A stretch of 64,000 nt of DNA from Pempheris klunzingeri (lineage: Eukaryota; Chordata; Actinopteri; Acropomatiformes; Pempheridae): NCBI RefSeq assembly GCF_042242105.1, contig NC_092012.1:21746043-21810042 (forward strand), in the 5' to 3' direction. The translations under genes and the position numbers were made by a program. The notes below the pieces were generated by a model. That model was not told the DNA's origin. It saw nothing but the letters and a program-made list of their open reading frames with translations, and did not search any database. Below are positions 27,001 to 39,082 of the stretch, piece by piece (position 1 is the first letter of the stretch; every line of letters starts with the position of its first letter).

Positions 27001-28187
27001 CAGTGGATATTGTTTAGCCCTAAAACACATGATAATCCATGGCACTAAATGCCCGTGGAATTTAAAAAGAATGGGGGATGTGCTGAGAGACAAAAAAAAA
27101 AAAAAATCATGCCCGGGACATCGTGTGGTTTTCTTTCGTGGCTGTCGTTAACAACCCTATAATAATGAGAGAGCTATCAAATGAGGCAAGCCGCTATGAA
27201 GCGGGGAGAGGCAGTTGCCAAGGTAGGATGCTATTAATATCAAGACAAGGAATTAAATCAATACGTCAAAACGACAGGGAAGGGGGCAGCTCTCCTCCGC
27301 AACATGGCAACCTGCAAAGTTTGGATGCTGTTTAAGTTTGCTCCCTGCATGGGAACCGCTTCCACTGCACGACTGAGGCGTCTGAAAATGCAGCTTATGT
27401 AAAAGTGCATGTGCCGCAACATATTTCATGCTGATAACGAGAAAAGAGGTGGTAAAAGCAGTTCCTGTGTTTGCAAAGTTTGCGCAGAGAACTGCATCCA
27501 TCCTGTTGACTTTAAACCTCTGCAGATGTTTGTGTGCATTTGATGAGTTGCCTCTGAGGCAGGCTGTGTTAGTGCAGAATCCATTCAATCAGTTACGATG
27601 ACGCCATTACGTAACACCGAACGTCAAATGAACATCTCTGGAACATTGTTTACGTGATAAATAGATGTTGGGATAAAAACAGCAATAGTGTCGTATATAT
27701 ATGAGCCCTTTTTCATCTGCGTGTTCCGAACACCTCCTCCCACCATGTCGCTGTGACAAAGTGCCTCGCTGATGAGTGCAAGTTTCTCCCTCCAACACTG
27801 ACAGCGATCAGCGGAGATGACAGCGTCTGATCGCTGGGAAGGATCTGATCTGATCTACAGTGTGAGTGAACCTGGCGTTCAGGGGCTCACGGTGTGGAGG
27901 AGGAATCTCACCTGCTTCTCCAAGCATTCCTTCACTGAGAGAGACGGTTTGGGTGACGGCGCCCGGTCACACACGCATCCCTCCAACAGGTACAGTCCGG
28001 AGGGGCGTGAGCTGGAGTCGTTCTCGAAGTAAAACAGCATATTCTGCAACAAAGCGAACCACTTTGAATGCCATTTTGTGTTGTCTGAGCTTTTCTTACT
28101 CAGGCTGCCTCGCCTCGTCCCGTCCTTCTTCGCCAAAAGAGCCAGATAGGTGATGTGGCCATCATTGAGTCTCATCCCTTTCTGCAT
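3761..28187 (-). CDS. rasgrf1: Ras-specific guanine nucleotide-releasing factor 1 (complete coding region, 27 exons, 1256 aa)
   Basis: This exchange factor activates Ras (CDC25 domain) and Rac-type GTPases (DH domain) and is known as a calcium/calmodulin-responsive neuronal protein. Exons in transcript order: 27912-28187, 21696-21802, 19818-19965, 18976-19068, 17731-17984, 17526-17605, 17042-17235, 16399-16508, 16011-16129, 15603-15763, 15076-15139, 13749-13891, 13197-13279, 12383-12631, 9551-9921, 9110-9226, 7407-7577, 6842-6948, 6618-6730, 6293-6353, 6056-6162, 5871-5955, 5354-5551, 4773-4852, 4546-4663, 4225-4293, 3761-3853. Phase carries through every junction. Approximate domains by residue: PH 22-130, coiled coil 140-190, IQ motif 209-230 ([14 protein letters not shown]), DH 240-430, second PH 460-585, RasGEF-N 625-740, low-complexity linker to about 940, catalytic CDC25 domain 1020-1256. 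The N-terminus [11 protein letters not shown] and length fit RASGRF1 (human about 1273 aa) better than RASGRF2. No stops or frameshifts were seen. Confidence 0.95.
4905..5290 (+). repeat. dispersed teleost MITE-type repeat in rasgrf1
   Basis: The block begins TATAGTTCAACATTTTGGGAA and contains GCTTAGCTTAGCATAA and AGCTGGCCTGTCTCTGTCC. I recognise this combination as a high-copy dispersed repeat in many fish genomes. It fills most of the intron between exons at 5354-5551 and 4773-4852. A fragment of the same family lies in reverse orientation near 8400-8462. Family identity comes from memory of the motif order. Confidence 0.6.
5592..5652. repeat. (CTAT)n tetranucleotide microsatellite
   Basis: About 15 uninterrupted CTAT units lie in rasgrf1 intron 22, 40 bases upstream (in transcript direction) of the exon at 5354-5551. 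It is likely to be polymorphic. Confidence 0.95.
8400..8462 (-). repeat. fragment of the same dispersed repeat as 4905-5290
   Basis: In reverse complement it contains GGTAAACAGTTAGCCTGGCTC followed by TGTTCAAAGGTAAC, matching the central part of the 4905-5290 block. It sits in the large intron between exons 9110-9226 and 7407-7577. The rest of that intron (7578-9109) shows no other feature I can name. Confidence 0.5.
9925..11090. repeat. purine-rich low-complexity tract in a rasgrf1 intron
   Basis: The plus strand is strongly G/A biased in several blocks (about 9925-9990, 10315-10460, 10590-10960 and 10990-11085), with GGAG, GAAAGAG and GGGAGAGAG words. Spurious open frames arise on both strands from this bias. 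On the transcribed (minus) strand the intron is pyrimidine-rich. No exon with splice signals was found in it. Confidence 0.8.
11513..11582. repeat. (GA)n microsatellite
   Basis: About 35 perfect GA units lie in the rasgrf1 intron between the exons at 12383-12631 and 9551-9921. They read as (CT)n on the transcribed strand. Confidence 0.97.
11830..12110 (+). repeat. dispersed teleost repeat (GCTAGCAT / TTAGCATGCTAACAT family)
   Basis: It contains GTTTACCATGTTCACCATCTTAG, TTAGCATGCTAACATTTG and, downstream, TTTTGACCTGATGATGGTGC and CATGCATGTCTG. This motif order is typical of a common fish dispersed repeat. A second, more degraded copy lies at about 20730-20900. No coding potential. Family recognition is from memory. 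Confidence 0.6.
13949..14451. mobile_element. internally deleted Tc1-like element
   Basis: It is flanked by TA at 13947-13948 and 14452-14453. The ends are inverted repeats (CTGTGCAAAAGTCTGAGG and its degenerate complement ending TTTTTGCACAG). The interior keeps a few Tc1 words, for example GTGAAGCATGGTGGAGGATCC near 14260, which corresponds to the transposase VKHGGGS motif. Most of the transposase is missing. It lies in a rasgrf1 intron and belongs to the same family as the copy at 39704-41084. Confidence 0.75.
14986..15034. repeat. (GA)n microsatellite next to a rasgrf1 donor site
   Basis: About 24 GA units read as (CT)n on the transcribed strand. They start about 40 bases inside the intron after the 64-base exon at 15076-15139. 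CU-rich tracts beside short exons can bind PTB-type splicing factors; that role here is only a possibility. Confidence 0.95.
18300..18760. repeat. dispersed repeat fragments in a rasgrf1 intron
   Basis: Words such as CACCTAGTCGCTAACTGCATC, AAACACTGAGCTCAAAGAC and AGAGCTGAGGGGACCTGCAG resemble a fish dispersed repeat that also appears, in the other orientation, at about 31375-31520 (GGCTCTTTAGCTGCTAGATGC). No coding exon is present. Boundaries are approximate and no terminal repeats were resolved. Confidence 0.4.
20730..20900 (-). repeat. second copy of the TTAGCATGCTAACAT-type dispersed repeat
   Basis: It contains CATGCATCCAATAGATG, GCCAACATGCTAAATT and GAGCATGTTAGCATACTGATG, a degraded version of the words at 11830-12110. 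It lies in the intron between exons 21696-21802 and 19818-19965. The rest of that intron holds no feature I can support. Confidence 0.45.
22112..22295. mobile_element. Harbinger-like MITE inserted in the hAT relic
   Basis: Inverted ends TGGCGCGTTTCCACTAGT (22112-22129) and the complement ending at 22295 are flanked by direct TTA at 22109-22111 and 22296-22298. A TTA/TAA target with short inverted ends fits the PIF/Harbinger superfamily. It is itself split by a 105-base retroposed insert at 22130-22234. Confidence 0.6.
22130..22234 (-). mobile_element. short retroposed sequence with poly(A) tail inside the MITE
   Basis: On the minus strand the insert ends with AATAAAGCATTGATTGAC followed by a pure A run (plus-strand T run from 22129). 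It is flanked by a 16-base direct repeat, GCGCGTTTCCACTAGT, at 22114-22129 and 22235-22250. A polyadenylation signal, A tail and 16-base target duplication are the marks of LINE-driven retroposition. It is a 3' end of a transcript I cannot identify. Confidence 0.75.
26164..26318 (+). repeat. tRNA-derived SINE copy
   Basis: The left part has a box-A-like TGGCTCAGTGGTAG (from 26174) and a decayed box B (GGAGGTCTGAAT). The right end has GTGAATGTAGAG and CTTTGAGTGGTCACTCAAG, the tail typical of fish tRNA-derived SINEs. It lies in rasgrf1 intron 1. It is not a functional tRNA gene because the acceptor stem and anticodon arm are not preserved. Confidence 0.6.
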
Positions 28188-28620
28188 TTTGGCTGCTGAA
28201 TCCGAGAGGATGTGCGGGGATGCCTGCGGGTTCTTACATGTTCTTCTTCTCCTCAGCACCTCCGAAACACATGCGGACTTGGTGGGCAGCAGCCCACTCC
28301 TGTGCGCCCATCCACAGCTGCCACGCTCCCGTCTGCAACGGCGAAAGAGGAGGAAGAAGAAGAAGAAGAAGAAGAAGAAGAAGAAATGGTTGCAAAGTTA
28401 CACATCCGACTGCACTAATTCCACGCTGCCAGTGTGGCACAGTAGCCCCCCAGCTCAGAAAAGCCTTCCCCGTGAGCCCGAGCCGCTCATGATGAGGACT
28501 GAGGTGTCCCCGCGCACAGCCGACAAACGCGCACACAAGCGCGCGCGCAGACACAGCATCCTGCTCTCACAGGGGGTGGGGGGGGGGCAGTCACGTGACC
28601 TGTCCACGGAGCGGCAGATT
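28188..28620 (-). promoter_or_regulatory. rasgrf1: rasgrf1 5' leader and proximal promoter region
   Basis: Upstream of the start codon at 28187 the sequence turns GC- and CpG-rich (around 28500-28560, with GCGCGCGCG). It contains a (TTC)n tract on the transcribed strand (28352-28386) and a perfect palindromic E-box GTCACGTGAC at 28590-28599. The transcription start is not visible from sequence, so how much is leader and how much is promoter is unknown. The E-box is of the USF/TFE type. Confidence 0.5.
28352..28386. repeat. (GAA)n trinucleotide repeat
   Basis: About 11-12 GAA units lie on the plus strand, (TTC)n on the rasgrf1 strand, roughly 165 bases upstream of the rasgrf1 start codon. If transcribed they form a pyrimidine tract in the leader. 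Confidence 0.95.
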
Positions 28621-31617
28621 TCAGCACCTTGGACAGAAACTCCGAGGAACAGCAACAGAGGAGGGAGAGGAGGCGCCGCTTCTTCACGTGGAGAATCCCA
28701 AGATAGATAAGGCTTATCAGGCCCTGAAGACCCCCCCCCCCCCCCCGCCCTCCTCAACACACACACACACACACACACATCCCACCACTCCTCAGAGAGA
28801 AGTGCTCTCTTTCTCAGAAGTGCAGAGTTGGAGCTACATGTGGGTTACAGGGTTTTGACTGATTCTGGGATGAGGAACTTCTGCATGAACAACATCACTC
28901 ATGTATATGACGTATTCAGCTTGACTGCCCTGCTTCGTTTCTTCTTTTCTCCGCCAAGGAGCTTATGCTTTCGGTGCTGTTTGTCCTTACAGAAAAACAA
29001 CTGGGCCAATTTTCACGAAACTTGGTGGTAAGGGTGTAGCACGGGCCAAGGAAGAACCCGTTCCATTTTTGGAGAGCATCCAGATCCAATTAATAGCGAC
29101 CCTGTTCATGTTTTAAAAAGTTCTTAACCTGTTTCGTGTACTGTTGAGTATGGTGCTCATATTATTGTGCCCACATATCCAACTCCTGTGTATTTGTAAA
29201 CTTGAGTTAGGTACTTTTTGGATTAAGATTTTAAATGAGAAAAACACATGATATTGTAAAATACAATGCATTATGAAACATTAAAGCAGTGGTTCACAAC
29301 CTTTTTGACTTGACAGCCCTTCCAAAAATTGTTGTCATGTGTCTTTGAGTTGTCAGCAGTACTACGATAGAGAGAATTCCCCTCTTAAGTTCTGATCTTG
29401 TAACAGCATCACTTCTTTCTTCTTTGTGGTAAAGCTGAAAATCTTTCCACGCTGCCGCCACAATTCGCCTTCTCTCTCTTTCTCCCTCCCTGTCTCTCTT
29501 TGTCTCTCTCCATCCCTCACCTTCCATGTAAAGAGGATGTAAGTGCTACAAGAGCACACTTCCTCTAGCTCTGCCCATACTCACACTTCCTGTGTAATTA
29601 ATAGGCTGGAAAACAATTCACCATCCATATTGTCTGGCAGACTGGTAGCCACTAATGGTGAACAGCAACGGCCACATCAAATGGGCCTTTGCAACTTGTG
29701 CAGTTTTAACATTTGTAATATAATCTCTCCTCTTGGCAGCTTTCCGTCTTCACTCCCACAAGTGAAATTCCCTCAAGTCACATTTACTACACTGATTTCC
29801 AGGCATCAGTACAAATTTACTGCCTGTAATGAGAACAGACCTTGCATTATTCCAACAATGATATAATTTGAAATAATGTATGGCCACTAAACCTTTGTCT
29901 TTGCTTCTCTCTGTCCTGTCCTGCCTCTTTTATAGAACACAGAGAGCACAGAGTTAACAAAAGCCTCTCAACGCTGTCCACTGCTGCGACATTTACATAT
30001 CTGAGAGAGTGAGAGAGATACTCATTAGGGTTGGCCCATAATTAATCCTGGATTAGCATATTGGGGCTAGGACACACACAATGGTCTATTTCATCACAGG
30101 GTGTTTCACAGTGGGATCACAGTGCTTTGTCTGTGTGGGATCATTAAAAGGATCCAGGGAGGTAACGGGACATAATTGAGTCAGATTCAACTTGCTCTCA
30201 TTGCTAGATTCAATCATCTTTCTTGGTCTTTTTAGTGAAAAGGACAGAGGACAACCCACCTATCTAAGTATTTGATTTCTATTTCTTTTTTGGTGGCAGG
30301 TGCAGTGAGGGGAAGGGAAAGTGAAGGGAGATATATGCAGCAGTGTGGAATGAGCTGCAATTCAACCTGCATTAGCAGACTGAGCCACCAGGAAGCCTGA
30401 GGCTCAGCTCTGTTGCCGGACTCCTTCCATCCCATAATCAGCCCCTCAGACAAGGGTGGTAATGAGCTGGTGATTCTCTTCTCTGACTAGCACTGATAGT
30501 AAAGATTATTTTTATGGCTTCCTATTATAGATGGTAGAAAATGGAAAGTGACGCAGAAGATTGGAGAGACAGCACGGTGATGACATTTCACAAAGGTCAC
30601 GAAGGAAATTCAAACCCATGAAACTGTGACCAATCAGAAAGCAGCTTTCAGAGGGCGGAGCCACCGCTAGAGGTGATTTTCAGACATATTGTGCAACAGG
30701 ATTTTGAAGCATCCTTTATGGGTTGTTGCGGATCAAACATCTGCTGTCAATAAACCAGTTATTCATCATCACCACTGGGGTGACAGAGGGGTTAATGGAA
30801 GGCTGAGATAATGAAATGAGTAAAATTTTGGTTTTTGCCAACTTCTTATCTTGTTGCATTGATCTACACTTGTACTCTGTAGCCCTGTGACTTCACTGTC
30901 TGTCATGCTGGTACAGATGTTAACTTACTGTTAAAAGTCACATTTGTCTATTTCTCAGCAACTTGGGGGCAGGAAAAGTCAACGGCAAACGGACAATCTC
31001 AGAACACTGACACAGGGAAGGGATATTGTACAGCAATTACTGCAAAACAAACCCTCTGAAGCAGACAGGTCTTGAATCATCCTGGAAGGGTCCTTCATAC
31101 AAAAACGACTGCTGCACGCTGTACAGTATCCCACTTACTACACGGCTTCATACAAAAGAAATCAACAATTTGACTCAAGATACTGACTTAAAAATAATTT
31201 TCCTGTTATACAGAAATAACACACTGTAATTGACCCATCACAACCGAGTATTCAACCAAGCCGTGCAATAACACCTCCTAAAGTTATGGGGTGTTGGGAC
31301 AGTTGCAATGCACATTCAGCAAAGACAGAGCAGAATTATCAATCATTTAGAGATGTGTTTTTGACTGCCTAACAAATGTAAGCGTTTGCTCTCCTTTTAG
31401 CTCCGTTCAGTCTTACCAACTGCTGAGAGAAAATGTCTGGCTCTTTAGCTGCTAGATGCTACTTTTATCACCGGATAGCCACTAACTTTGTGTGTCTGAT
31501 GTTTGGTGTTAGGTAGATCGCATGCTGTGAGTTTATCTGAACTTTTTGCTGTTTGCTGATTCCAGAAACCTTCATCCATGTCATTACAGTTATATTACTG
31601 TCTGAATGCTTCATACA

Positions 31618-31802
31618 CACTGTTGCCAATAAAGTTGGAATAATTGTTCAATACCCCCAATTTTGTTAAAGCCTGAATACACAGTTTGCAAAGATAGTTG
31701 AGAAGATATACACTTTATTTATCAAGAATAAATCACATTGTCACAATCATTTCATGAGGAGAGGTAAAAAACATTTTATTCCAACTTTATGGGCAACAGT
31801 GT
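31618..31802. mobile_element. Tc1/mariner-type MITE
   Basis: The ends are inverted repeats: CACTGTTGCCAATAAAGTTGG at the left and the complement, ending ATGGGCAACAGTG, at the right. TA lies next to the right end and a degraded CA/TA at the left. The body is 185 bases and non-coding. This type is common in fish. Confidence 0.65.
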
Positions 31803-34800
31803 ATATTAGAGACAAATGCAGTACCTCATAACAGTCAATTTTATAACAGATGTTCATATACAGTTCATATGCTACATTTATTGTCTGTGGTTGTAGCTGA
31901 TAATAATCAATATTTTAGTATTAGATTCCAGAACTGCTGTTTTCAATAACCAACATTGTTGGAAAATGCTGTTTAGTGATCTATGATCCTGATTATGAAT
32001 CTACCAAAAAAAAAGCAATTGTCCTAAATATGGATTCTTAAATGTTTATTCAGGTGAGGTTTTTATGTAAACTGGTCTATGAATGCTGGAGTGTCTGAAT
32101 TCCTGAAGCACAAGATGTGTACTTCCTTTTCTGTCAGTGTCTCCTAATATTTCTGTAACCACACCAGCCAGTTTGCAGACCGTGAGGACCATGGATCCTG
32201 CACCCATTTAACACAGTGATTGTCTGAAGTCACATCCCATTTGAGATGCAGTCAGTCTTCAGCAGGCATTGAAGTAATGCAAAGACTTGCCGGATTAGGC
32301 AAGAGGCCTTAATGCTCAATCAACACTTGTCTGTGAAATGCCAATTTGCAGGGTGTGTATGTTTAGACCAGTTATTTACATACATATTTCCACTGTGGTT
32401 TGACGTCTGAAAACGTTAGTTACAACTTTTTCAGTCATACTGCATTACTGAATGAAACAAAAAGTTGGGAACCGTCAAGTATATTCATTGTGATGTATTT
32501 GCAGGAAATGATGCTACTGTATGCACTGTGTCTATTCTCAAAACCCATTAATAAATACTGTAGTGTGCTAAAATGATTTTTTAGCGTAAATTGTGATTCT
32601 TTCTATAATACATTAAGAATCAGCTTTTTATATTGATGCTCAGGTGTTTGTGTGTGTCCGTGTTTATCAGTGGCAGTGTTCACTGCTCATTTTCTGTGGT
32701 GGCAGATTGGTCAGTATGGGCAGTTCCCAGACTCAGGGACTTGGCTGCAGCTCTACACACTCTGCTGTGTGCCAGGTACTGCATGCAGGGTCACCACCTG
32801 GCTGCAGCATCCTCAGGCCGAGCAGTATCAGAACTGACTAAAAGCTGCGCTTTAGATGGGAATGAACACAGCCACAGATCTCACCCACATATTACCTATG
32901 CGAGCCCAACAAATACAAACTAAACAGGAGGAGCAAAGTGGTTAAAACCAATGTAGATCCTGAAAATGCAACATTACCAAACTGGTAATATCATTTTAAA
33001 GAGAATTTATGTTCTTGTTCTTGTGATTTTTAGTACTTGTACTTCAACAGAAGAAGAACATTTGCTTTGATGCCCTTTCTTTGCTGTTCTTTTGTCTATG
33101 CAATGAACCATTATTTCAGATATTCTGCTAAATGACAGTCAGTTATCTTTGGGAGAGTGTCAGAGTGTTGTGGTGCTGATGTCTAATTTTGCCAGCCAGG
33201 TCTCATTTGATTAAAATTTGTGGAAAACTGTCACGTGTAGGTAGACGCCTGAACATGCTGTGTGGTTCAGCAGCCTATTGACAAAAACACAATCAGCACA
33301 ACTGTAAGCCACAACAACACAAAATTCTGTGGTTTGGATTTATAAATCTTCCTCTCTTATGACTATCTGCATGCATTCACATGTAAGGTTCTATTTAGTT
33401 TTTATATTCTGAATGCATTTCTAGTGAATGTGGTTTTGAGGTCTGTTGGTCTGCACCTAATTTTGCTTGATAAACATCCATTATATATTTCTTCTGAACT
33501 TTTGAAAATGTTTTTTCCAAGGTGATGTATTTTTTGCTGAGACTCTGTGAAGTTAAACATTTTTGTCATTTGAATATGAACTCCATAGTAACACATAGAT
33601 TTTACTTTTTTAATGAGCATCTCCAACTGCAACCATCAGCTGCAGATGACCATCCTACCTTCCACCACCCTAACCTCCACTGTGTGACCCTGCCAGAGTG
33701 CCATCTGTCTCTCTGTCTAACAGGCCCAGAAGTTCCACACACTGCAGCATTAAATGGCTGGACCAAAGATATATGCTAATGTCATGCAAATGCCATATAG
33801 CAAATCTGGAGGTGAGGCATAGTAATGAAAGCATCATAATCAGCCAGATAAGTGCACTGTCCTTGACAAGCCGGCCACCGCATCCTCAAATGTTACTGAA
33901 GGTCAGTGGACAGCACATCACTGGAGACACTGCTGAAGCTTTAGGCAACATCTGCTGTGACACGTGGCAGCATGGACACACACAAGGGGTCGCGTACGCG
34001 CATGTGATCATGCACACATTCAAGCATTTGCACTTACAGACTCCCTGCACCATCACACACACACACACACACAGTCCTGGCTATGGGATGAAGGAGGCTG
34101 ACTCATGAAGGCATGTGTTCATTATTATAATATAGTCAGTGTGGAAGCATCTTCGCATTATATTCTACATCAGGTGAAATATGAGATGGTGGTAGATTTG
34201 TACAGGCTGTGACCGCTTCCTTATGTCAAGTCTGTTGAAATGTTATCAGTTCACCAGTTGACAAGAATTGGAGTGGAATTTGTGCTTCTTGCACATATAT
34301 GCTCAGTGCCCACAGTGTGTGAGTGCAGGGTCAGGTGCAGGACAGTGTGTCGCTTTGCAGCATTACAGCATGCAAGGAACCAACAAGAAGAGCATCTTCA
34401 CCTAGTTCAGCGCATGTGTCTATCCCGGTCACTGTATCACTTCCTCCTCCTGTTCCAGGGATCATGTATGCTGCAAATCCTTCCCAGTCACACTAGCTCA
34501 AAACTCCTGAACAAATGAGTACTGTGTAAGACTGTGAGTCATAGTTACAGTGAATTATCACCTGACTCTGTAGTTCTCATCAGTTCTATAGAGCTTTATT
34601 GCACCTTTTAGGTTCTTGTTTTGGTTTCTCAATGACTAAACTTTATTGATTTGGTTCAGTCTCTCTGCTCTAATGTCATCATTCTCACCAGCATAAAGCA
34701 TCTTCAATTAAAAAGCTCTAAAAACCAACTGTATGCAACCTGGTCAGCACTGAACACTCGACAGATACCATTAGAAGCTAGCATTTACCAGCGACTTTCA

Positions 34801-35254
34801 TAAGGTCGACAGAAACACGACTCCAAATGAATGCTAATGTTGCAGTGAATCAGCTCAATGTGTTAATAGGCAAGTTTCTTTATTAGATGAAAAGCTGATT
34901 ACATCAGTGATGTATTTCATCGCTGATACACAGTAAAAGTCTGGGAGTATTTAAGTTTTAAATTGCCAGTTAGACCTGATCTTGCTCATTCTTTCCAGTC
35001 ACTGATCACACAAGTAACGCAAGTTTCTTACTTTCCAATCACAGAAAAGCTGAGCAGCACATTTTTTTGTGCACTATTTACATTATTGTTTTGCAAATGC
35101 TCTTCAGCAAAAGTGTGTCAAAATGTGAGCGCTGCTTACATATTTTACAAGTCAGTGAGTAATTTGTTGTCAGAGCTATTACTTGAGTAGCATCAAAGCT
35201 AAACAATGAGGGCAAAAGAAAGAATATCACTGAAGCAAACTTACAAAAGTGAAG

Positions 35255-35278
35255 CTAACCCTAACCCTAACCCTAACC
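35255..35278 (-). repeat. short interstitial telomere-type array
   Basis: Four perfect CTAACC units are present (TTAGGG on the minus strand). There is no surrounding subtelomeric structure. It lies 4.8 kb from a second array in the opposite orientation at 40019-40075. Confidence 0.9.
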
Positions 35279-35794
35279 ACAAGCACAGATGATTATTACA
35301 CATTTACTGTAGGTACACACAGAGGCGCAAGCAGACACATACCCACACCAACACACGGCTACCAACACTCAAAACATACATATTCCAGCAGTAAGTGTCA
35401 TCAGCCTCTCCTCTGTCTTGTTCCTTTTATAGAAACTGTTTGGTGGAGAGGCCCAAAATTCGATCATGCATTTTCTCTTGACTGAAGCCCTCCATATTTA
35501 GACAGTCTATTTGTGGCAGTGTCTCTCCACAGTTGCCTTTGCCATGCCCTGAGGAGAGAGAGAGAGAGACTAATAAACCTCCCAGAGTATGCCTCGCTTA
35601 GTTTCCAAACTGCAGTAGAACTGGCACACACTGCCTGCGGTACATAACAGGACATGAGCACACTGATAAATGGGAATAGGCTCAGTAGCCTACTGGGGGG
35701 TCAACATAACTGGAGGGATAGATAGCCTGACCTGTGCAGTTTTATCTTTAGCCTTTAAGAGATAAGAGATTTAAAATATAATCAGTTTTAAACC

Positions 35795-35797
<3 letters not shown>

Positions 35798-35828
<31 letters not shown>

Positions 35829-35866
35829 CACACACACACACACACACACATACATATACATATACA
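35798..35866. repeat. compound (TA)n-(CA)n microsatellite
   Basis: About 11 TA units are followed by TGTATATA and about 11 CA units, then CATATA words. Intergenic. Confidence 0.9.
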
Positions 35867-38800
35867 TATGCAGTAGCTACAATATTTTTAACAGTGCATG
35901 AGGTAACTAATTATATTAATTGTATGTGTAGTAATGCAGGGGCATGCAAAAATTAATCTTTTATATCGCTCTTTTCCTTCTGAGTGATTTGTGTCTATTA
36001 TGAGACAGACACTGCAGACACTGCATGTATAATACTCAGTATAGTATAGTACACAATACTGTTTTCTTTCTTTTGACTGACTGTATTTCCTTAGCTGAAA
36101 TACAGCTATGCCAAAGTAGTTACAACACAAATAGAGCCAGGTGCAACAATTCATGTTTAATTTTTTTAGAAAGGATAACCTCTACGTATCACTGATCAGC
36201 ATGTAGTCCCAACAGATCAATAACTGGTTAGAACAGGTCGGTAATTAGGCAACAGGTTTGAAGTGAAGACTGCTGATCAGAGATCCAGACATCAGCCACA
36301 AAACCTGCTCTGTACGACGGAGGCCAGGAGAGAGGACAAACCACACATAGACACAAGAGGCAGAACTCAAGGACACTATTCACACAGAGAGAAGAAGAGA
36401 AACAAGGTGCTGGGAGAGAATGGGCAGAAAACATGCAATTCAAGGACAGTTATGGAAAAATAGAGGTGAATGGAATTTTGTTTGTGCTGCTGACTTAAAT
36501 GAAAATAAAGTGTCTTCCCAGTCACATAATGAGAGAAGGTTCAGAGGGCAGTATGGATTATCCAGAGAAATGGATGCCGTCTTTCTGGGATGACATATTA
36601 GTGCTGAACTTTCTGGTGCAGAAATGTAATTTTGCTGCAAATGCTGCAAAACAAAAATCATTTACACACATTGTGTTAGGGTGGAGGCAGAAACACCAGA
36701 GGCAGATATCTCCAGATCTGGGCAATTTAAACCAAATCTTAAGAAGCAGTAGAATAACTAAAGGATAATCTCAATATGATGATTGAAAAACATGCTTGTA
36801 AAATATGTACAAAAACAGTGGTCACTTATTTCATGTGTAAAAATGTAACTTTAATTAGTGAAATATTTGGGCTGATTTATAGATTAGGCCCTTTCGTGTG
36901 CATCACCACATTTCACATGAGAAAACAACATATTGTGCACAGTGCTCTGATCTCTGTGACATCTCAACAGCTGTGATTTGCCTTTTTTTTAATTAAATAT
37001 CCCCTGTGTCTGGTTTAGTGTGATAAAAGTCAAGTCTCTCTTAACAGCCAGGATATTCTAGGCTGAGATCACCAATGGATGGGTGACCTTGCAGGAAATG
37101 AAGACTTTTTTCTTAGCCTTCTTTTTGCCTAAAGTGTAAAGTATTGATAGTACTGGCATCACTAAGCTGTATCTGTATTGATATCGGTACAAATAAAATC
37201 TTTATAATACATCCCTGATGTCTATGATTGGACACTATTGGAAGAATTAGGACTGGAGATAAAAGCAGTGGGTGACACCTGAGTGGAGGGTGCTGGTTCG
37301 CAGTATAAGAGACAGGATGAAGAAGGAGCAGTATCTATGTGACTGATGTCATGTTGAATGTATCATGTATCACCACATGGCAAACAAGCTACTACAAGCC
37401 GAACTTCTTTAACGTTTAATTGAGCAACCAACAAACCCTTCACAACTGTATTTACCATCAGCTAGCTGGATAATAAAGCATCCAACCATACCTTTACCTT
37501 AACGCTAAATAAGCTTCTTTTTTACCATTACATGAAGCACAAAAAATAGCTTAAAAGCTATCCAAGCACCCCCTCATTGTTCAGTGTCAGAGCTGAAGTT
37601 TTCTTTGGATCTCTTTGAATTCACTGTGTTTTTGAGCTGAATTGGTATGAACTGAGGTTGTGACACAGTCAGTGTCAGAGTTTGTGTTTGCCTTATTCTT
37701 CTTGATCACATGTGTCTCTATAAAGCCACTGGCCAGGTGTAAGGTTGAAGGTAGTGGGGTGTCGAAAGGCACTTGGCCAGTAGTGCAAGGCTTGTGACTT
37801 TCAGTAATTAGAGAACAGGAGGGAAGCAATTTTCAAGCTTCTAATTTAGCTTAATGTGAGTTTATATTTTAAGTTTAGACTTTTATGACTATCAAAGTTT
37901 CAGTTCAAAAAAGATGCTACTCAGCATGATCATGAAATAGAATTTTGTTCAAGCCTCATTTCCACCACGTGGTATTTTCACACTATGTCACTTTTTCATC
38001 ACAAATGTGCTCATTAAATGTATAAAAATTAGACAGAAACACCTATAATATTTTGTACATGTGAAAAATGGTGTAATTATGGTTCCAAATAATATACAGG
38101 ATTGGAAAAGTCATAAACGTGCAGTATGAAAAACTTTAATTTCCTTTCATGGGAAAATTAGATATACATGATCTTTCTAAATTTAGGCAGATCTATGTAT
38201 GTATCAAATTCATCAGTTCCACACAGACATGACATCTACGACCAAGGGCCAGATGAGACAAAGAGATGGAGAAGACCAATGGGCCAAACTTAAACACACT
38301 ACATGGTGAGCGTCTCTCCTCTCCTCTCTCTCCTGTGGCTAAAGCGCCACAATCACTAAAAGCTGGTCTTTGAGAGATGAATATTAATGGTTGATTTCTC
38401 AGATCCAATTTTTTTATATACAATGAGAATATTTTCACTGTATCATAGACAAGCATGCACATTCTGTCACCTGGGCACTGACAGTTTCAAAGTGAATGCA
38501 GCGCTTGCCCTCTAGTGTTCAGAGGCTCACAGTGACAGCAGAGACACGGTAGATCTCAGTTCGCTGGGTTTACCATTTCAACTGCCAGGTCCTGATGTGT
38601 GCTGGCAGCCCTCCATGATCACATTTCACCCTTCAGTGAACAGCAGGGGTGTAAGCACAGCACAACAACAGCAGAAGCTCTGAAAGCTCTGCAGTGTTGC
38701 TTCTCATTTGTTCAAGTCCCAGTGAGGTCGACAAGCTCGCTTTCAAAGTCTATCAGTTACACGTTACTTTCTCGATGTTTGAAACCGGAGCTTGTTATGT

Positions 38801-39045
38801 GTTGTTTCTCCCACACAGTAACATAATGCTGCTTCTTTTAGTTAGCTGGGAATCACCCCAATATCATGCCACTTGTGATTATTACTATAGAATCAGTCAG
38901 ATGCATAGTGTTCACACAGTATTTCTATCTGAAGTATTACACTGGCTCACAATCACCTGTGGGTTAATCATGTTATATGAGTCACAAGTGCACACAAGCA
39001 GGAGCACCAACAAACCACTGCACTTCCTGCACTACATGTTTCAAA

Positions 39046-39082
39046 CACACACACACACACACACACATACACACACACGCAC

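Noticed and set aside
28150..28778. Plus-strand frames of 90-186 codons opposite rasgrf1 exon 1
   Set aside because: They lie antisense to the GC-rich leader and exon and include a poly-Lys/Glu stretch from the (GAA)n repeat; no protein family is recognisable.
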